Assembly (NCBI GenBank): GCA_002316595.1
Contig: DCDV01000017.1
Coordinates: 35,224-46,431 of the forward strand
Direction of reading: 5' to 3'
DNA: 11,208 nt
Source of the DNA: Mageeibacillus sp. UBA1046
GTDB lineage: Bacteria > Bacillota > Clostridia > Saccharofermentanales > DTU023
Below are positions 1-7,192 of this stretch, piece by piece (position 1 is the first letter of the stretch; each line of letters starts with the position of its first letter). The notes under the pieces were generated by a model that saw only the letters and a program-made list of their open reading frames with translations, ran no database searches and was not told the origin of the DNA. A program made the position numbers and the translations under genes.

Positions 1-1796
1 CCAACGTCAGAACGACCCAGGCTGCCCGTAGTTCACAGAATGCTGCCCTGGGTATTGCCTTTTCCGGTGGAGCCGTTATGGGTATGTGTGTTACTGGTCT
101 GGGCCTTCTGGGACTGGGCATTCTTTACATGATTTTTAGGGAGCCCACCATTGTAAATGGCTTTGCTATGGGTGGCTCCTCTATTGCTCTGTTTGGCCGT
201 GTAGGCGGCGGTATCTATACCAAAGCTGCTGATATGGGAGCAGATCTGGTAGGTAAGACTGAAGAACGGATCCCTGAAGATGATCCTCGCAATCCGGCAA
301 CGATTGCTGACAACGTTGGTGATAACGTTGGTGATGTCGCAGGCCTTGGCGCCGACTTGCTTGAGTCATATGTTGGCGCTATTGTATCTGCCATGATCCT
401 TGCCAGTGAGTTATTCCGCAACGATAATGCTGTCTTCGGAGCGGACATGCTGCAAAACATGATGTTCTTCCCATTCTTACTGGCTGCAGGAGGACTGGTT
501 GCCTGCGGAATCGGTACGGCAGTAATGCTCGGTCGGAAGAAATTGTCTGATTTCCCGCATAAGGAACTTAATCGCTCAACATATCTATCTGCAGGTTTAA
601 CATTGTTAGTCGGCTTTGTAATAACATTAGTGTTATTCCGCTCCATGTCTGCAGCTAATCTGGAAGGTGCAGGTTTCTCTCTTGGTTTCATATCACCATG
701 GATTTCCTCTGCCCTTGGAGTTATTTCCGGCATAGCGGTAGGCTTTTTTGCAGAATATTACACCAGTTATGAGTTCAAGCCTACTATAGAAATTGCTAAT
801 GCGACTAAACAAGGTCCTGCAATTACAATAACTGAAGGTCTTTCAGTAGGTTTCCGCTCCGTAATGGCCCCTATAGCTGTGATTGCTGTGGCAATTTTGT
901 TATCTTACGCTACATCCGGATTATACGGTGTGGCCATGGCGGCTACGGGCATGCTCTCCTTTGTCGCAGCTACTGTATCAGTCGATACTTATGGACCGAT
1001 CGCTGATAATGCCGGCGGCATTGCCCAAATGAGCAAACTGGATGAAAATGTCCGAGATATTACCGACACTCTTGATGCTGTCGGCAATACCACTGCGGCT
1101 ATCGGAAAAGGGTTAGCTATCGGATCTGCAGCGCTTGCTACATTATCCATGCTGGTATCATATCTTTTCTCTTTCACTCCGGCAGATGAGACAATGGTAC
1201 TAAATCTGGTAGAACCTCTTACCTTGGTCGGGGGTTTGGTTGGAGCTGCACTGCCCTTCTTGTTCTCGGGAATTCTCATCAATTCGGTAACCAAGACTGC
1301 AGGTGATATGGTTGTTGAGGTGCGCCGTCAATTTAGAGAGATCAAGGGCTTGCTGAGCGGAACGGAAGATCCTGATTATAAGAAATGTATAGAAATAGCT
1401 TCCGAAGGCGCTTTAAGAGAAATGCGCCTGCCTGCTCTTATGTCAGTAGGAACACCCGTAATTTTTGGCTTTCTTTTCGGCACCAGATTCGTCGGCGGCT
1501 TGCTGATTGGTGCTACTCTCTCAGCAGTCATGCTTGCGCTTTCCACGAGCAATATGGGCGGCGCCTGGGACAATGCGAAGAAATACATTGAAGCCGGCAT
1601 GTTAACCGGATTCGGACGAGGCTCAGACGCTCATAGCGCTGCCGTCATCGGCGACACAGTCGGTGACCCGCTTAAGGATACTGTTGGACCATCACTGAAT
1701 ATCCTGATCAAAATTATGTCCACAGTTTCTTTGGTCATGGTTGCTCTCTTCAGCAGATATAACCTGCTTGACCTGATCTCAAACTTGTTTAAATAA
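1..1796 (+). CDS. hppA: Membrane-bound ion-translocating pyrophosphatase, K+-dependent type, 5'-truncated
   Basis: Hydrolyses pyrophosphate and couples this to pumping H+ or Na+ across the cytoplasmic membrane. The reading frame is open from base 3, so the gene enters from outside the window. 597 residues are visible; the family usually has about 660-700, so roughly the first 60-100 are missing. The visible start matches the family segment NVRTTQAAR...GGAVMGM. Substrate and Mg2+ motifs follow: DLVGK (codons at 243-257), DNVGDNVGD just after it, then DTYGPIADNAGG and the C-terminal DTVGDPLKDTVGPSLN. Many hydrophobic membrane helices separate them. In GNTTAAIGKG (1083-1112) the two positions that separate the subfamilies are Ala and Gly rather than Lys and Thr, which by family knowledge means K+-dependent. 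Whether it pumps Na+ or H+ cannot be decided here. The ATG at 78 is internal. A hairpin terminator follows the stop. Probably a host chromosomal gene. Confidence 0.95.
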   Translation, partial: NVRTTQAARSSQNAALGIAFSGGAVMGMCVTGLGLLGLGILYMIFREPTIVNGFAMGGSSIALFGRVGGGIYTKAADMGADLVGKTEERIPEDDPRNPATIADNVGDNVGDVAGLGADLLESYVGAIVSAMILASELFRNDNAVFGADMLQNMMFFPFLLAAGGLVACGIGTAVMLGRKKLSDFPHKELNRSTYLSAGLTLLVGFVITLVLFRSMSAANLEGAGFSLGFISPWISSALGVISGIAVGFFAEYYTSYEFKPTIEIANATKQGPAITITEGLSVGFRSVMAPIAVIAVAILLSYATSGLYGVAMAATGMLSFVAATVSVDTYGPIADNAGGIAQMSKLDENVRDITDTLDAVGNTTAAIGKGLAIGSAALATLSMLVSYLFSFTPADETMVLNLVEPLTLVGGLVGAALPFLFSGILINSVTKTAGDMVVEVRRQFREIKGLLSGTEDPDYKKCIEIASEGALREMRLPALMSVGTPVIFGFLFGTRFVGGLLIGATLSAVMLALSTSNMGGAWDNAKKYIEAGMLTGFGRGSDAHSAAVIGDTVGDPLKDTVGPSLNILIKIMSTVSLVMVALFSRYNLLDLISNLFK

Positions 1797-1842
1797 TAGT
1801 CGATATAAACTAAATAATCATTACTTAGCGTTTAATCCCCTT

Positions 1843-1882
1843 ACATGGCCTCCGGAACTGAAATCCGGAGGCCATGTTTAAT
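1843..1882 (+). terminator. Hairpin terminator after hppA
   Basis: A 14-bp perfect stem (1843-1856 with 1864-1877) has a 7-base loop ACTGAAA. It is followed only by the short T-rich tail TTTAAT. It sits 47 bp after the hppA stop and before the tRNA promoter, so it most likely ends the hppA transcript. The weak U-tract makes its efficiency uncertain. Confidence 0.75.
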
Positions 1883-1907
1883 CAATACCCTAACGGTTTC
1901 AGTAAAT

Positions 1908-1936
1908 TTGACAATCATGCTCTATGGTGGTAAATT
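1908..1936 (+). promoter_or_regulatory. Promoter for the tRNA-Leu/tRNA-fMet pair
   Basis: A perfect -35 TTGACA (1908-1913), a 17-bp spacer and a -10-like TAAATT (1931-1936) lie between the hppA terminator and the tRNAs. The predicted start is near 1943, about 20 bases before the mature tRNA-Leu 5' end. Confidence 0.6.
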
Positions 1937-1961
1937 ATTGAAGCACGATGAGAAGGTGTTC

Positions 1962-2048
1962 GCTCGTGTGGCGGAACTGGCAGACGCACCGGACTTAAAA
2001 TCCGTCGGATTAACCTCCGTGCCGGTTCGAGTCCGGCCACGAGCACCA
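1962..2048 (+). tRNA. tRNA-Leu (anticodon UAA)
   Basis: Class II tRNA of 87 nt with a long variable arm. The acceptor stem GCTCGTG (1962-1968) pairs with CACGAGC (2038-2044), followed by discriminator A and an encoded CCA (2046-2048). The T-arm contains GGTTCGAGTCC. The anticodon TAA is at 1996-1998 in loop CTTAAAA, so it reads UUA. The outermost anticodon-stem pair is a mismatch. It is probably co-transcribed with the tRNA-fMet 17 bp downstream. Confidence 0.95.
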
Positions 2049-2065
2049 ATATTCTAAAGTCATAT

Positions 2066-2141
2066 CGCGGAGTAGAGCAGCTGGTAGCTTGTCGGGCTCA
2101 TAACCCGGAGGTCGTAGGTTCGAATCCTACCTCCGCAACCA
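2066..2141 (+). tRNA. Initiator tRNA-fMet (anticodon CAU)
   Basis: 76 nt including the encoded CCA (2139-2141). The acceptor stem CGCGGAG/CTCCGCA has the unpaired first position C-A, and the anticodon stem carries three consecutive G-C pairs (GGG/CCC). Both are hallmarks of the bacterial initiator tRNA rather than elongator tRNA-Met. The anticodon CAT is at 2099-2101. The gene is intact to its CCA, with no sign that an element has integrated in its 3' end. Confidence 0.95.
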
Positions 2142-2152
2142 ACCTAGAACAT

Positions 2153-2195
2153 AGCCGTTGATACAATTTTCTGTATCAGCGGCTGTTTTCTTTTT
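2153..2195 (+). terminator. Rho-independent terminator of the tRNA pair
   Basis: A 13-bp stem (2153-2165 with 2172-2184, one G-U pair) has a six-base loop. The T-rich tract TTTTCTTTTT at 2186-2195 follows. It lies 11 bp past the tRNA-fMet CCA. Confidence 0.9.
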
Positions 2196-2227
2196 GGAAT
2201 ACATTCAAAATCACCTTGTAATGCACA

Positions 2228-2256
2228 TTGTTGATGTGTTAATAGAATTGTATCAT
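2228..2256 (+). promoter_or_regulatory. Promoter of the YunG-like gene
   Basis: TTGTTG (2228-2233), a 17-bp spacer and TATCAT (2251-2256) resemble a sigma-A promoter. It lies between the tRNA terminator and the gene at 2285. The predicted start near 2263 leaves a leader of about 20 bases. The purine-rich ribosome site AGGACGGGGAG (2271-2281) follows. Confidence 0.45.
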
Positions 2257-2284
2257 TTCAGAAAAAAGAAAGGACGGGGAGCTA

Positions 2285-2767
2285 ATGTTCTATACAAATT
2301 CAAAACGAGAGATAAGTTATTTCGGGTTTGAGGATGGCGAGGAAATTAAAAGGAAGCATCCTGACCCGAGCAAAGCGATTCAAAGCTTGAACGATTTGTT
2401 CGGACTACTGCTTAAAGCGTGGTCAAAGGAAACGGCATACCCCTCAAGTCAAAAGGATCCTAACTTCAATATCGATAATGATCCCACCTATGGCCAATGT
2501 GCAATCACAGCGACACTTGTCTACGATTTGTTTGGTGGGAGCATTCATAAGGTTAACGTTTCCGGAGGTGGGACCCATTATTTCAATAGAATCAATGGTG
2601 GATACATTGATTTAACGAGTGATCAGTTTTCACTTTATGGAATTCCGTTGTCGTATGAACCTAATCAGGAAATTAGTCGTGAATATTGCGGAAAAAACCC
2701 CAATACCCTTAAACGATATAAACTATTGGTAAAAAGCGTAGCAGATGAAATTGCGAGAATGGAATAG
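2285..2767 (+). CDS. YunG-like protein
   Basis: 160 residues of unknown biochemical function, resembling the Bacillus YunG family. The conserved core is a W-S-K-E-T-A-Y-P segment (residues 46-53), GQCAITATLVYDLFGG (70-85), GGGTHYFNRINGGYIDLT (94-111) and a C-terminal NP-T-KRY stretch. The order Cys72, His98, Asp109 resembles the triad of papain/transglutaminase-fold enzymes, but catalysis is only a guess. There is no signal peptide or membrane segment, so it is probably cytoplasmic. The ATG at 2285 is preceded by a GGGGAG-type ribosome site and its own promoter. The gene ends 25 bp before the convergent recombinase stop. It is probably the last host gene before the mobile element, though it could also be element cargo. 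Confidence 0.6.
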   Translation: MFYTNSKREISYFGFEDGEEIKRKHPDPSKAIQSLNDLFGLLLKAWSKETAYPSSQKDPNFNIDNDPTYGQCAITATLVYDLFGGSIHKVNVSGGGTHYFNRINGGYIDLTSDQFSLYGIPLSYEPNQEISREYCGKNPNTLKRYKLLVKSVADEIARME

Positions 2768-2802
2768 CGGAAGAAATGAGCGGAGCAGAATTCAGTTTCT
2801 GC
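2768..2802. other. Candidate left element boundary
   Basis: This short gap lies between the convergent YunG-like and recombinase stops and includes the recombinase 3' end. It contains an inverted repeat GCAGAA (2785-2790) / TTCTGC (2797-2802) around a 6-base loop. Integrase genes commonly end within tens of bases of their attachment site. The attachment core cannot be fixed because the right end of the element lies outside the window. Confidence 0.25.
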
Positions 2803-4396
2803 CCGGGATAGCAAGTAAAATCTCGCTGCCGTCTTTGAAGCGATAAAGTAAAGTGCTATCGCTGTTTACGGTCACCGTGTCCACAGTGCCCATCCAGAGT
2901 GTATTGCTGAACTTTATGGGCAGGATATCCGAGTCGAAGATGGCAAACATAAAGCCGCTCAGAATTGAGCTTTGATGGTTTTTATCCTCAACAGCGGACT
3001 GTGTTTCCTCAAACTCTGCCTGCAGGGATTCATAGCGGGAGACCTGCATGTCGTAGCGCTTTTGGTAGTCTTCCTGATCAAGTGCCCGAGTGGCATTTTC
3101 ATTTACAATCCGCGAGATCATTTCCGCCACAACTTCCATCTCCTGTGAAAGTTCCTCAAGCCTGGCTTCTTCTGTGGAGCAATCCGTCAGTTCGTCTTTT
3201 AATTCCCGGCAGTGAATCAGCAGTTTTTCTTTATCGGCTAAAAGCAGGCTCAGAGCCTTGACAAAAGATTCCTGAATCTCCGCTTCGTAGAGGTGTGGTG
3301 TGCTGCATTTCTCTTCATGCTTGAACTTGTCATTACACTGCCAGACGGTTCGCTTGTACTTCGTGTTTGAGTGCCAGACCTTCGAACCGTAGAAGGCTCC
3401 GCAATCGCCACAGATGAGTTTGCTCGAATAAGGCGTGCTGTTGCTGTAATAAGTCTCTAATCTCTCTCTTCTGGCGTATTCCGCCTGCACAAGGTCAAAT
3501 TCGTCCGGGTCAATGATAGCCGGATGGCTGTCCTCCACATAGTATTGCTGAACTTCGCCTTCATTGACCTTTTGTCTCTTGGTGAGAAAATCCACTGTGT
3601 ATTTCTTTTGTAAGAGGGCGGAACCCCGATATTTTTCATTTCTTAAAATGCTGGCGACCGTGCTGCCATACCATTTTTCTTTGCCCGTCGGTGAGAGGAT
3701 ATTTTCTTCTTCAAGCCTTCCGGCAATGCCGTAGGGTGTCATGCCTTTCATAAATAATCGGTAGATATAGCGTACAATCTTCGCTTCCTCCGGCACAATC
3801 TCCGGCAGTCCGTTTTTGCCTTTCTTAAAGCCCAGAACGCTTTTGTAGGGCATCATGACCTTGCCGTCGGAGAACTGCTTCCTGATGCCCCAGGTGACGT
3901 TCTCCGAGATGGACCGGCTTTCTTCTTGGGCAAGCGAACTCATGATCGTAATGAGAAGTTCCCCCTTAGAATCCAAGGTGAAAATATTCTCTTTCTCAAA
4001 ATAAACCTCGACCTGCTTTTCTTTGAGTTTTCTTACATAGGTCAGAGTGTCAACTGTGTTTCTGGCAAAACGGGAGACGGACTTGGTGATAATAAGATCA
4101 ATCTTGCCGTTTAGGGCATCGTCAATCATCGTCTGAAAGCCTTTCCGCTTCTTGACATTTAGCCCTGAAATACCTTCGTCGGTATAAAGACCGGCAAACT
4201 CCCAGTCGTTTCTGCGCTTGATATAGTCGGTATAATAGCTGATTTGTGCTTCATAGCTGTTCAGCTGCTCATCGCTGTCTGTGGACACACGGGCATAGGC
4301 GGCCACTTTCCGCTTGTTGATTTTTCTCTTATGCAAATTACCGGGCAGATTCTTCTTCGCCTTGATGACGGTAACTTTTCTTTTTCCTCGGCTCAT
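2792..4396 (-). CDS. Large serine recombinase A (site-specific integrase)
   Basis: 534-residue DNA recombinase, presumably one of the pair that integrates and excises this element. An N-terminal resolvase catalytic domain (about residues 30-175) has YARVST with nucleophile Ser38 and TKSVSRFARN (104-113) with the active-site arginines. The Recombinase DNA-binding domain follows (about 185-300). A zinc ribbon uses Cys329, Cys332, Cys354 and Cys364. A charged, heptad-rich coiled coil (about 385-470) is the part used for synapsis control in this family. Length and domain order are normal and nothing looks broken. The start overlaps the upstream recombinase stop as ATGA. The ribosome site GGAGAGG lies about 8 bases before the ATG. 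The basic first 30 residues are an extension before the catalytic strand. Confidence 0.93.
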   Translation of the reverse strand: MSRGKRKVTVIKAKKNLPGNLHKRKINKRKVAAYARVSTDSDEQLNSYEAQISYYTDYIKRRNDWEFAGLYTDEGISGLNVKKRKGFQTMIDDALNGKIDLIITKSVSRFARNTVDTLTYVRKLKEKQVEVYFEKENIFTLDSKGELLITIMSSLAQEESRSISENVTWGIRKQFSDGKVMMPYKSVLGFKKGKNGLPEIVPEEAKIVRYIYRLFMKGMTPYGIAGRLEEENILSPTGKEKWYGSTVASILRNEKYRGSALLQKKYTVDFLTKRQKVNEGEVQQYYVEDSHPAIIDPDEFDLVQAEYARRERLETYYSNSTPYSSKLICGDCGAFYGSKVWHSNTKYKRTVWQCNDKFKHEEKCSTPHLYEAEIQESFVKALSLLLADKEKLLIHCRELKDELTDCSTEEARLEELSQEMEVVAEMISRIVNENATRALDQEDYQKRYDMQVSRYESLQAEFEETQSAVEDKNHQSSILSGFMFAIFDSDILPIKFSNTLWMGTVDTVTVNSDSTLLYRFKDGSEILLAIPGRN

Positions 4397-5685
4397 TTTC
4401 TGTACCTCTCCAGGGTTTTTCTAGCGGCTTTTGCCCGCATCTCGGCTGTCCAGGATTCTGCGCGTGACCTGTCCTGCCAGCTGTATTCCTTCTCCTTGCC
4501 GTTTCTAAGGATTATCCTGACCTTGTTCGCTTCGGGGATGATGATCTCTTTTACTTTCTCCCGGAAGATATCGCTGTCAAATTCAGTGAGAAGCAAAGCC
4601 TTGACGGCCAGCTCCTCCAATATCCGCTCCGGTACGCCTTTCATTGAACACTTGTAGTCTTTTTGTCCCAAGTTCGCGGCACAGCGCCAGAAGACCTCCG
4701 TCTTGGTTTTCTTGCGCTGAAAGTTTGCTCCGCAACTTCCGCAGCGAATCATCCCGCGAAAGGGATAGTTCGGGATCGTCTTGGGCGGATTCTTGTTTGA
4801 TGTGCGGCGTTTGACTTCTTCTCTGACGGCCTTGTAGGTTTCTTTGTCAATAATGCCTTCATGCGTATCTTCAACCAGAAAAAAGTCCTTTTCTCCTCGG
4901 TTGATATGTGTCTTCGCACACACGTCGTCGTCCTTGAACGTTTTCTGTAAGAGAGCTGAGCCGGTATGTTTTTCGTTAAAACAACTGGTTATATCACCCG
5001 GTTTCCATTTGCCACCGAGCTTCTTCGAAATGCCGAGAGCATTGAGTTTATTGGCAATTTCTCCGCTTTGCATCCCGGAAAGATAATCGCTGTAAATCAT
5101 GCGGAGGGTTTCCGCTTCCTCATCGTTGATGACGAGTTTCCCGTCAATATAGTCATAACCATACAGATGAGCCATGCCGACGATTTCGCCTTTCTCAAAG
5201 CGTTTTTTGATGCTCCAACGGCTGTTTTCTCTAGCGGAAAGGCACTCTTCCTGAGCAAAGGAAGCAAGGAGTGAGAGCATCAGTTCTCCGTCCGCTGTCA
5301 GGCTGTTGATTTTCTCCCGTTCGAAATATACAGCAATACCGAGGTCTTTCAGTCCTCGTACCGTCTTGAGTAAAAGCAGGGTGTTTCTCGCAAAGCGGGA
5401 GATGGACTTGGTAAGGATCAAATCAATCTTGCCCAGTTTTGCGTCCTCCAGCATTCTCTGAAAGTTCTCCCGGTTTTCTTTCGTGCCGGAAATACCCTCA
5501 TCGGCATAGACGCCGACATATTCCCAGTCCGCCCTTTGCTGAATGAGCCGACTGTAATAACTAACCTGAGCAGAGAGGGAGTGCAGCATGGCATCTTTTC
5601 CTGTGGACACACGGGCATAAGCGGCCACCTTTGTTTTGGTCGTTTCCGCACTTCTTTTAAGCGGCAATTCTTTTACCTTTCGCAT
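4393..5685 (-). CDS. Large serine recombinase B (site-specific integrase)
   Basis: 430-residue serine recombinase, paralogous to its downstream neighbour. The catalytic domain (about residues 17-165) has YARVST with Ser27 and TKSISRFARN (92-101). The Recombinase domain covers about 170-290. A zinc ribbon uses Cys315, Cys318, Cys335 and Cys346. It lacks the long coiled coil seen in recombinase A; only about 85 residues follow the zinc ribbon. The two proteins may therefore have different jobs, or work as a heteromeric pair. AGAGGAGG six bases before the ATG is a strong ribosome site. The stop overlaps the next gene's start (ATGA), so the two are translationally coupled. Confidence 0.93.
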   Translation of the reverse strand: MRKVKELPLKRSAETTKTKVAAYARVSTGKDAMLHSLSAQVSYYSRLIQQRADWEYVGVYADEGISGTKENRENFQRMLEDAKLGKIDLILTKSISRFARNTLLLLKTVRGLKDLGIAVYFEREKINSLTADGELMLSLLASFAQEECLSARENSRWSIKKRFEKGEIVGMAHLYGYDYIDGKLVINDEEAETLRMIYSDYLSGMQSGEIANKLNALGISKKLGGKWKPGDITSCFNEKHTGSALLQKTFKDDDVCAKTHINRGEKDFFLVEDTHEGIIDKETYKAVREEVKRRTSNKNPPKTIPNYPFRGMIRCGSCGANFQRKKTKTEVFWRCAANLGQKDYKCSMKGVPERILEELAVKALLLTEFDSDIFREKVKEIIIPEANKVRIILRNGKEKEYSWQDRSRAESWTAEMRAKAARKTLERYRK

Positions 5686-5732
5686 TCTCCGCCTCCTCTG
5701 TAATAGGTACTATATACATCACTCAAAACGCC

Positions 5733-5912
5733 TTATTTATCAAGGTCATAGCGGAAAATACTGTTATCGGGCAGGCCGCTTTTCCGAGCGATGATTTCCT
5801 CTGATTCTCGAAGAAAATCAGCGTCCAATTCATCGTCTTCTCTGAGAGAGAAAAGAAGCGCCATGAGTGATTGATAGCAAAGTACATTCTTTTCTAAATG
5901 ATTATTTTTCAT
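5733..5912 (-). CDS. Small SHOCT-like protein upstream of the recombinases
   Basis: 59 residues if started at the ATG at 5912. An in-frame TTG at 5987 would give 84, but it would place the 5935-5976 hairpin inside the gene and its extra residues look unlike protein. A weak site AGGT six bases before the ATG supports 5912. The text (YQSLMALLFSL...LRESEEIIARKSGL...SIFR) resembles the short helical SHOCT-type proteins often encoded directly before serine recombinases in Firmicute elements. By position it could assist or regulate recombination; no direct evidence shows this. It lies 47 bp before recombinase B on the same strand, likely one transcript. Confidence 0.6.
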   Translation of the reverse strand: MKNNHLEKNVLCYQSLMALLFSLREDDELDADFLRESEEIIARKSGLPDNSIFRYDLDK

Positions 5913-5934
5913 AGCATTACCTGTTTGAAAGATA

Positions 5935-5981
5935 GGCTCGGGAGCTGAGAGTGTACCTGCACAAATTTCCCGAGCCTTTTT
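5935..5981. terminator. Hairpin with T-run between capsid and small gene
   Basis: A perfect 9-bp stem GGCTCGGGA (5935-5943) / TCCCGAGCC (5968-5976) encloses 24 bases that contain a minor GTG/CAC pairing. On the plus strand it is followed by TTTTT (5977-5981), as in an intrinsic terminator, yet all nearby genes are on the minus strand. Read on the minus strand it precedes the small gene by about 22 bases and is followed by the weaker TATCTTTC. It could cut readthrough from the capsid gene, process the mRNA, or block antisense transcription. Confidence 0.5.
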
Positions 5982-6007
5982 GTTCAAAGCCTATGTTCTA
6001 CATAGAC

Positions 6008-6907
6008 TTATTTGACCAAGAGTGACCGTACGGCATCTTTGCGGATGAGTTTTCCGTCCAGAAGTTCATAGGCTGTATAGCCGATTTGACCTTGAGCCAT
6101 GAAAATTTCAAACAAAGGCTTTATCGTCAATTCTTGTCTTTGTAAGAGCCAGTAGTAGGATAAGTCACCGATGAGAATCGGTTTCGCTCCGCTTGCAATG
6201 GCAGGCATATAGGGACTAATGACCACAGGTTTTCCGAATAACGTTTCTTGACCATGTTCCCAGAAAGGATTTCCGTTTGGGTCTTTTAAGAGACGAAGCG
6301 AGAATGCTGTTTCGTCATTCATAATCCATATAGCATTATTGCGATATTCTGCATCCAGTGAGAAATAAAGTTTCACCAAATCGTCATAGGTGATTCGGCC
6401 TAGCTCTTCTGTTGAGATAGATTCGCTACTGTTTAGCAGCCCAAGTGGTTCTTCTTGCCCTGTTCCTGTAAGCAGTACTTTCTCTTCAGCACGAGCAAAA
6501 CGTCTGGCAAATTCCCGTATGAGATACGTGTATAAGTCAAACTTGGTATCGTTCATGAATTGTTGAGAGAGTTTGCAGAGCGAGGCAATCTTAAAAGCTT
6601 CGAAGTAAACCTTCTTAAATGTATCGGCATCTACAGGATACAGTTGACCTGTAGCTGTTATTTCTGCCGTACCGGATGAGGCTACAGCAACAACTGTTCC
6701 ATCCGGTCGTTGTACTTGGAATTTTGTTGCATACTTCCTGAAAAGACAGTCTTTCTCCATTGCCTGATTGAATTTCTCTATGTCTAGGCTCGGAGCAAGG
6801 TATGCCTCATTCGCTGAATCACAGCCTTCTTGTAATACATAACCATCGTAGACATTATTCCGAATCATCTTTTGAAACTCTGATTTATAAATACTGGTGT
6901 TTATCAT
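6008..6907 (-). CDS. HK97-fold phage major capsid protein
   Basis: 299-residue shell protein. The layout follows the HK97 major capsid family: an N-arm (1-60), an E-loop-like beta region (about 64-95, with SSGTAEI and PVDADTF), a spine helix (about 122-147, LIREFARRFARAEEKVLLTG), the conserved GTGQEEPLGLLN (148-159), then P- and A-domain segments with NDETAFSLRLLKDPNGNP, GKPVVISPYMP and GDLSYYWLLQRQELTIKP. It is close to the size of a mature HK97 subunit and has no ~100-residue delta (scaffold) domain. No protease gene is adjacent. AGGAGG at 6917-6922 lies ten bases before the ATG. No portal, terminase or tail gene accompanies it, so it may serve a satellite. An encapsulin-like role is less likely given the phage-type EPLGLLN segment. 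Confidence 0.88.
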   Translation of the reverse strand: MINTSIYKSEFQKMIRNNVYDGYVLQEGCDSANEAYLAPSLDIEKFNQAMEKDCLFRKYATKFQVQRPDGTVVAVASSGTAEITATGQLYPVDADTFKKVYFEAFKIASLCKLSQQFMNDTKFDLYTYLIREFARRFARAEEKVLLTGTGQEEPLGLLNSSESISTEELGRITYDDLVKLYFSLDAEYRNNAIWIMNDETAFSLRLLKDPNGNPFWEHGQETLFGKPVVISPYMPAIASGAKPILIGDLSYYWLLQRQELTIKPLFEIFMAQGQIGYTAYELLDGKLIRKDAVRSLLVK

Positions 6908-7092
6908 AGGTAAAATCCTCCTAAAATTTGTTTGGGGTTAATACCCCGTTTGAATTGAACTTTTTTCGTGCGACACCCACCGCCCGTTGCACGAGATTCC
7001 TTTCGTAGAGATTGACATCCCCCCTAGGGGTTCAAGGCGGACGACACGTTTGACCACAGCGTTTCAGAGCGACTGGTTTCTTTCTATTTCTT
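6908..7092. other. Non-coding, structured region between capsid gene and iteron element A
   Basis: No convincing gene. It holds the capsid ribosome site (6917-6922) and, 11 bp further upstream of that gene, a dyad GGGGT-TAAT-ACCCC (6934-6947). It also has an inverted repeat TCGTGC/GCACGA (read on the minus strand, with A6 after it) around 6967-6996 and the palindrome CCCCTAGGGG (7021-7030). One minus-strand frame has a 36-codon open stretch ending at the capsid ribosome site, but no start codon is evident. A TTGACA at 7011-7016 on the plus strand has no matching -10. Confidence 0.4.
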
Positions 7093-7095
7093 GCT

Positions 7096-7182
7096 TGTAG
7101 CTGCTTGTAGCAGGATTTTCTATATATCTCTCTATTTCGCTTAAATAGGGGTAACTGAAAAAACCTGCTACAACTTGCTACA
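7096..7182. repeat. Iteron element A, candidate replication origin
   Basis: TGTAGC occurs at 7096-7101 and 7106-7111 (each within GCTTGTAGC), and its complement GCTACA at 7167-7172 and 7177-7182. Spacing within each pair is exactly 10 bp, one helical turn. The 55-bp centre is AT-rich. The layout, iterons on both sides of an AT-rich core, matches origins used by satellite-island primase/helicase initiators. It begins 10 bp beyond the primase stop codon. A near-identical inverted copy lies at 9826-9912. Confidence 0.7.
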
Positions 7183-7192
7183 GCCCGTGTGT

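Noticed and set aside
1845..2057. 70-codon ORF across the terminator and tRNA-Leu
   Set aside because: It reads through a terminator hairpin and a tRNA gene; not a protein gene.
2066..2141. Integration into the tRNA-fMet 3' end
   Set aside because: The tRNA is followed by its own terminator and a promoter-gene unit, no tyrosine integrase is present, and no repeat of the tRNA end was seen in the window.
5913..5987. TTG start giving an 84-residue small protein
   Set aside because: The extra 25 codons cover the perfect hairpin at 5935-5976, and no good ribosome site precedes the TTG.
6921..7032. 36-codon minus-strand open stretch before the capsid gene
   Set aside because: It looks somewhat protein-like but has no start codon and a stop just upstream; too short to call a gene remnant.
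7093..7185. CRISPR array
   Set aside because: Repeats are 6-9 bp iterons with 4-bp gaps and an inverted pair, not long direct repeats with spacers.
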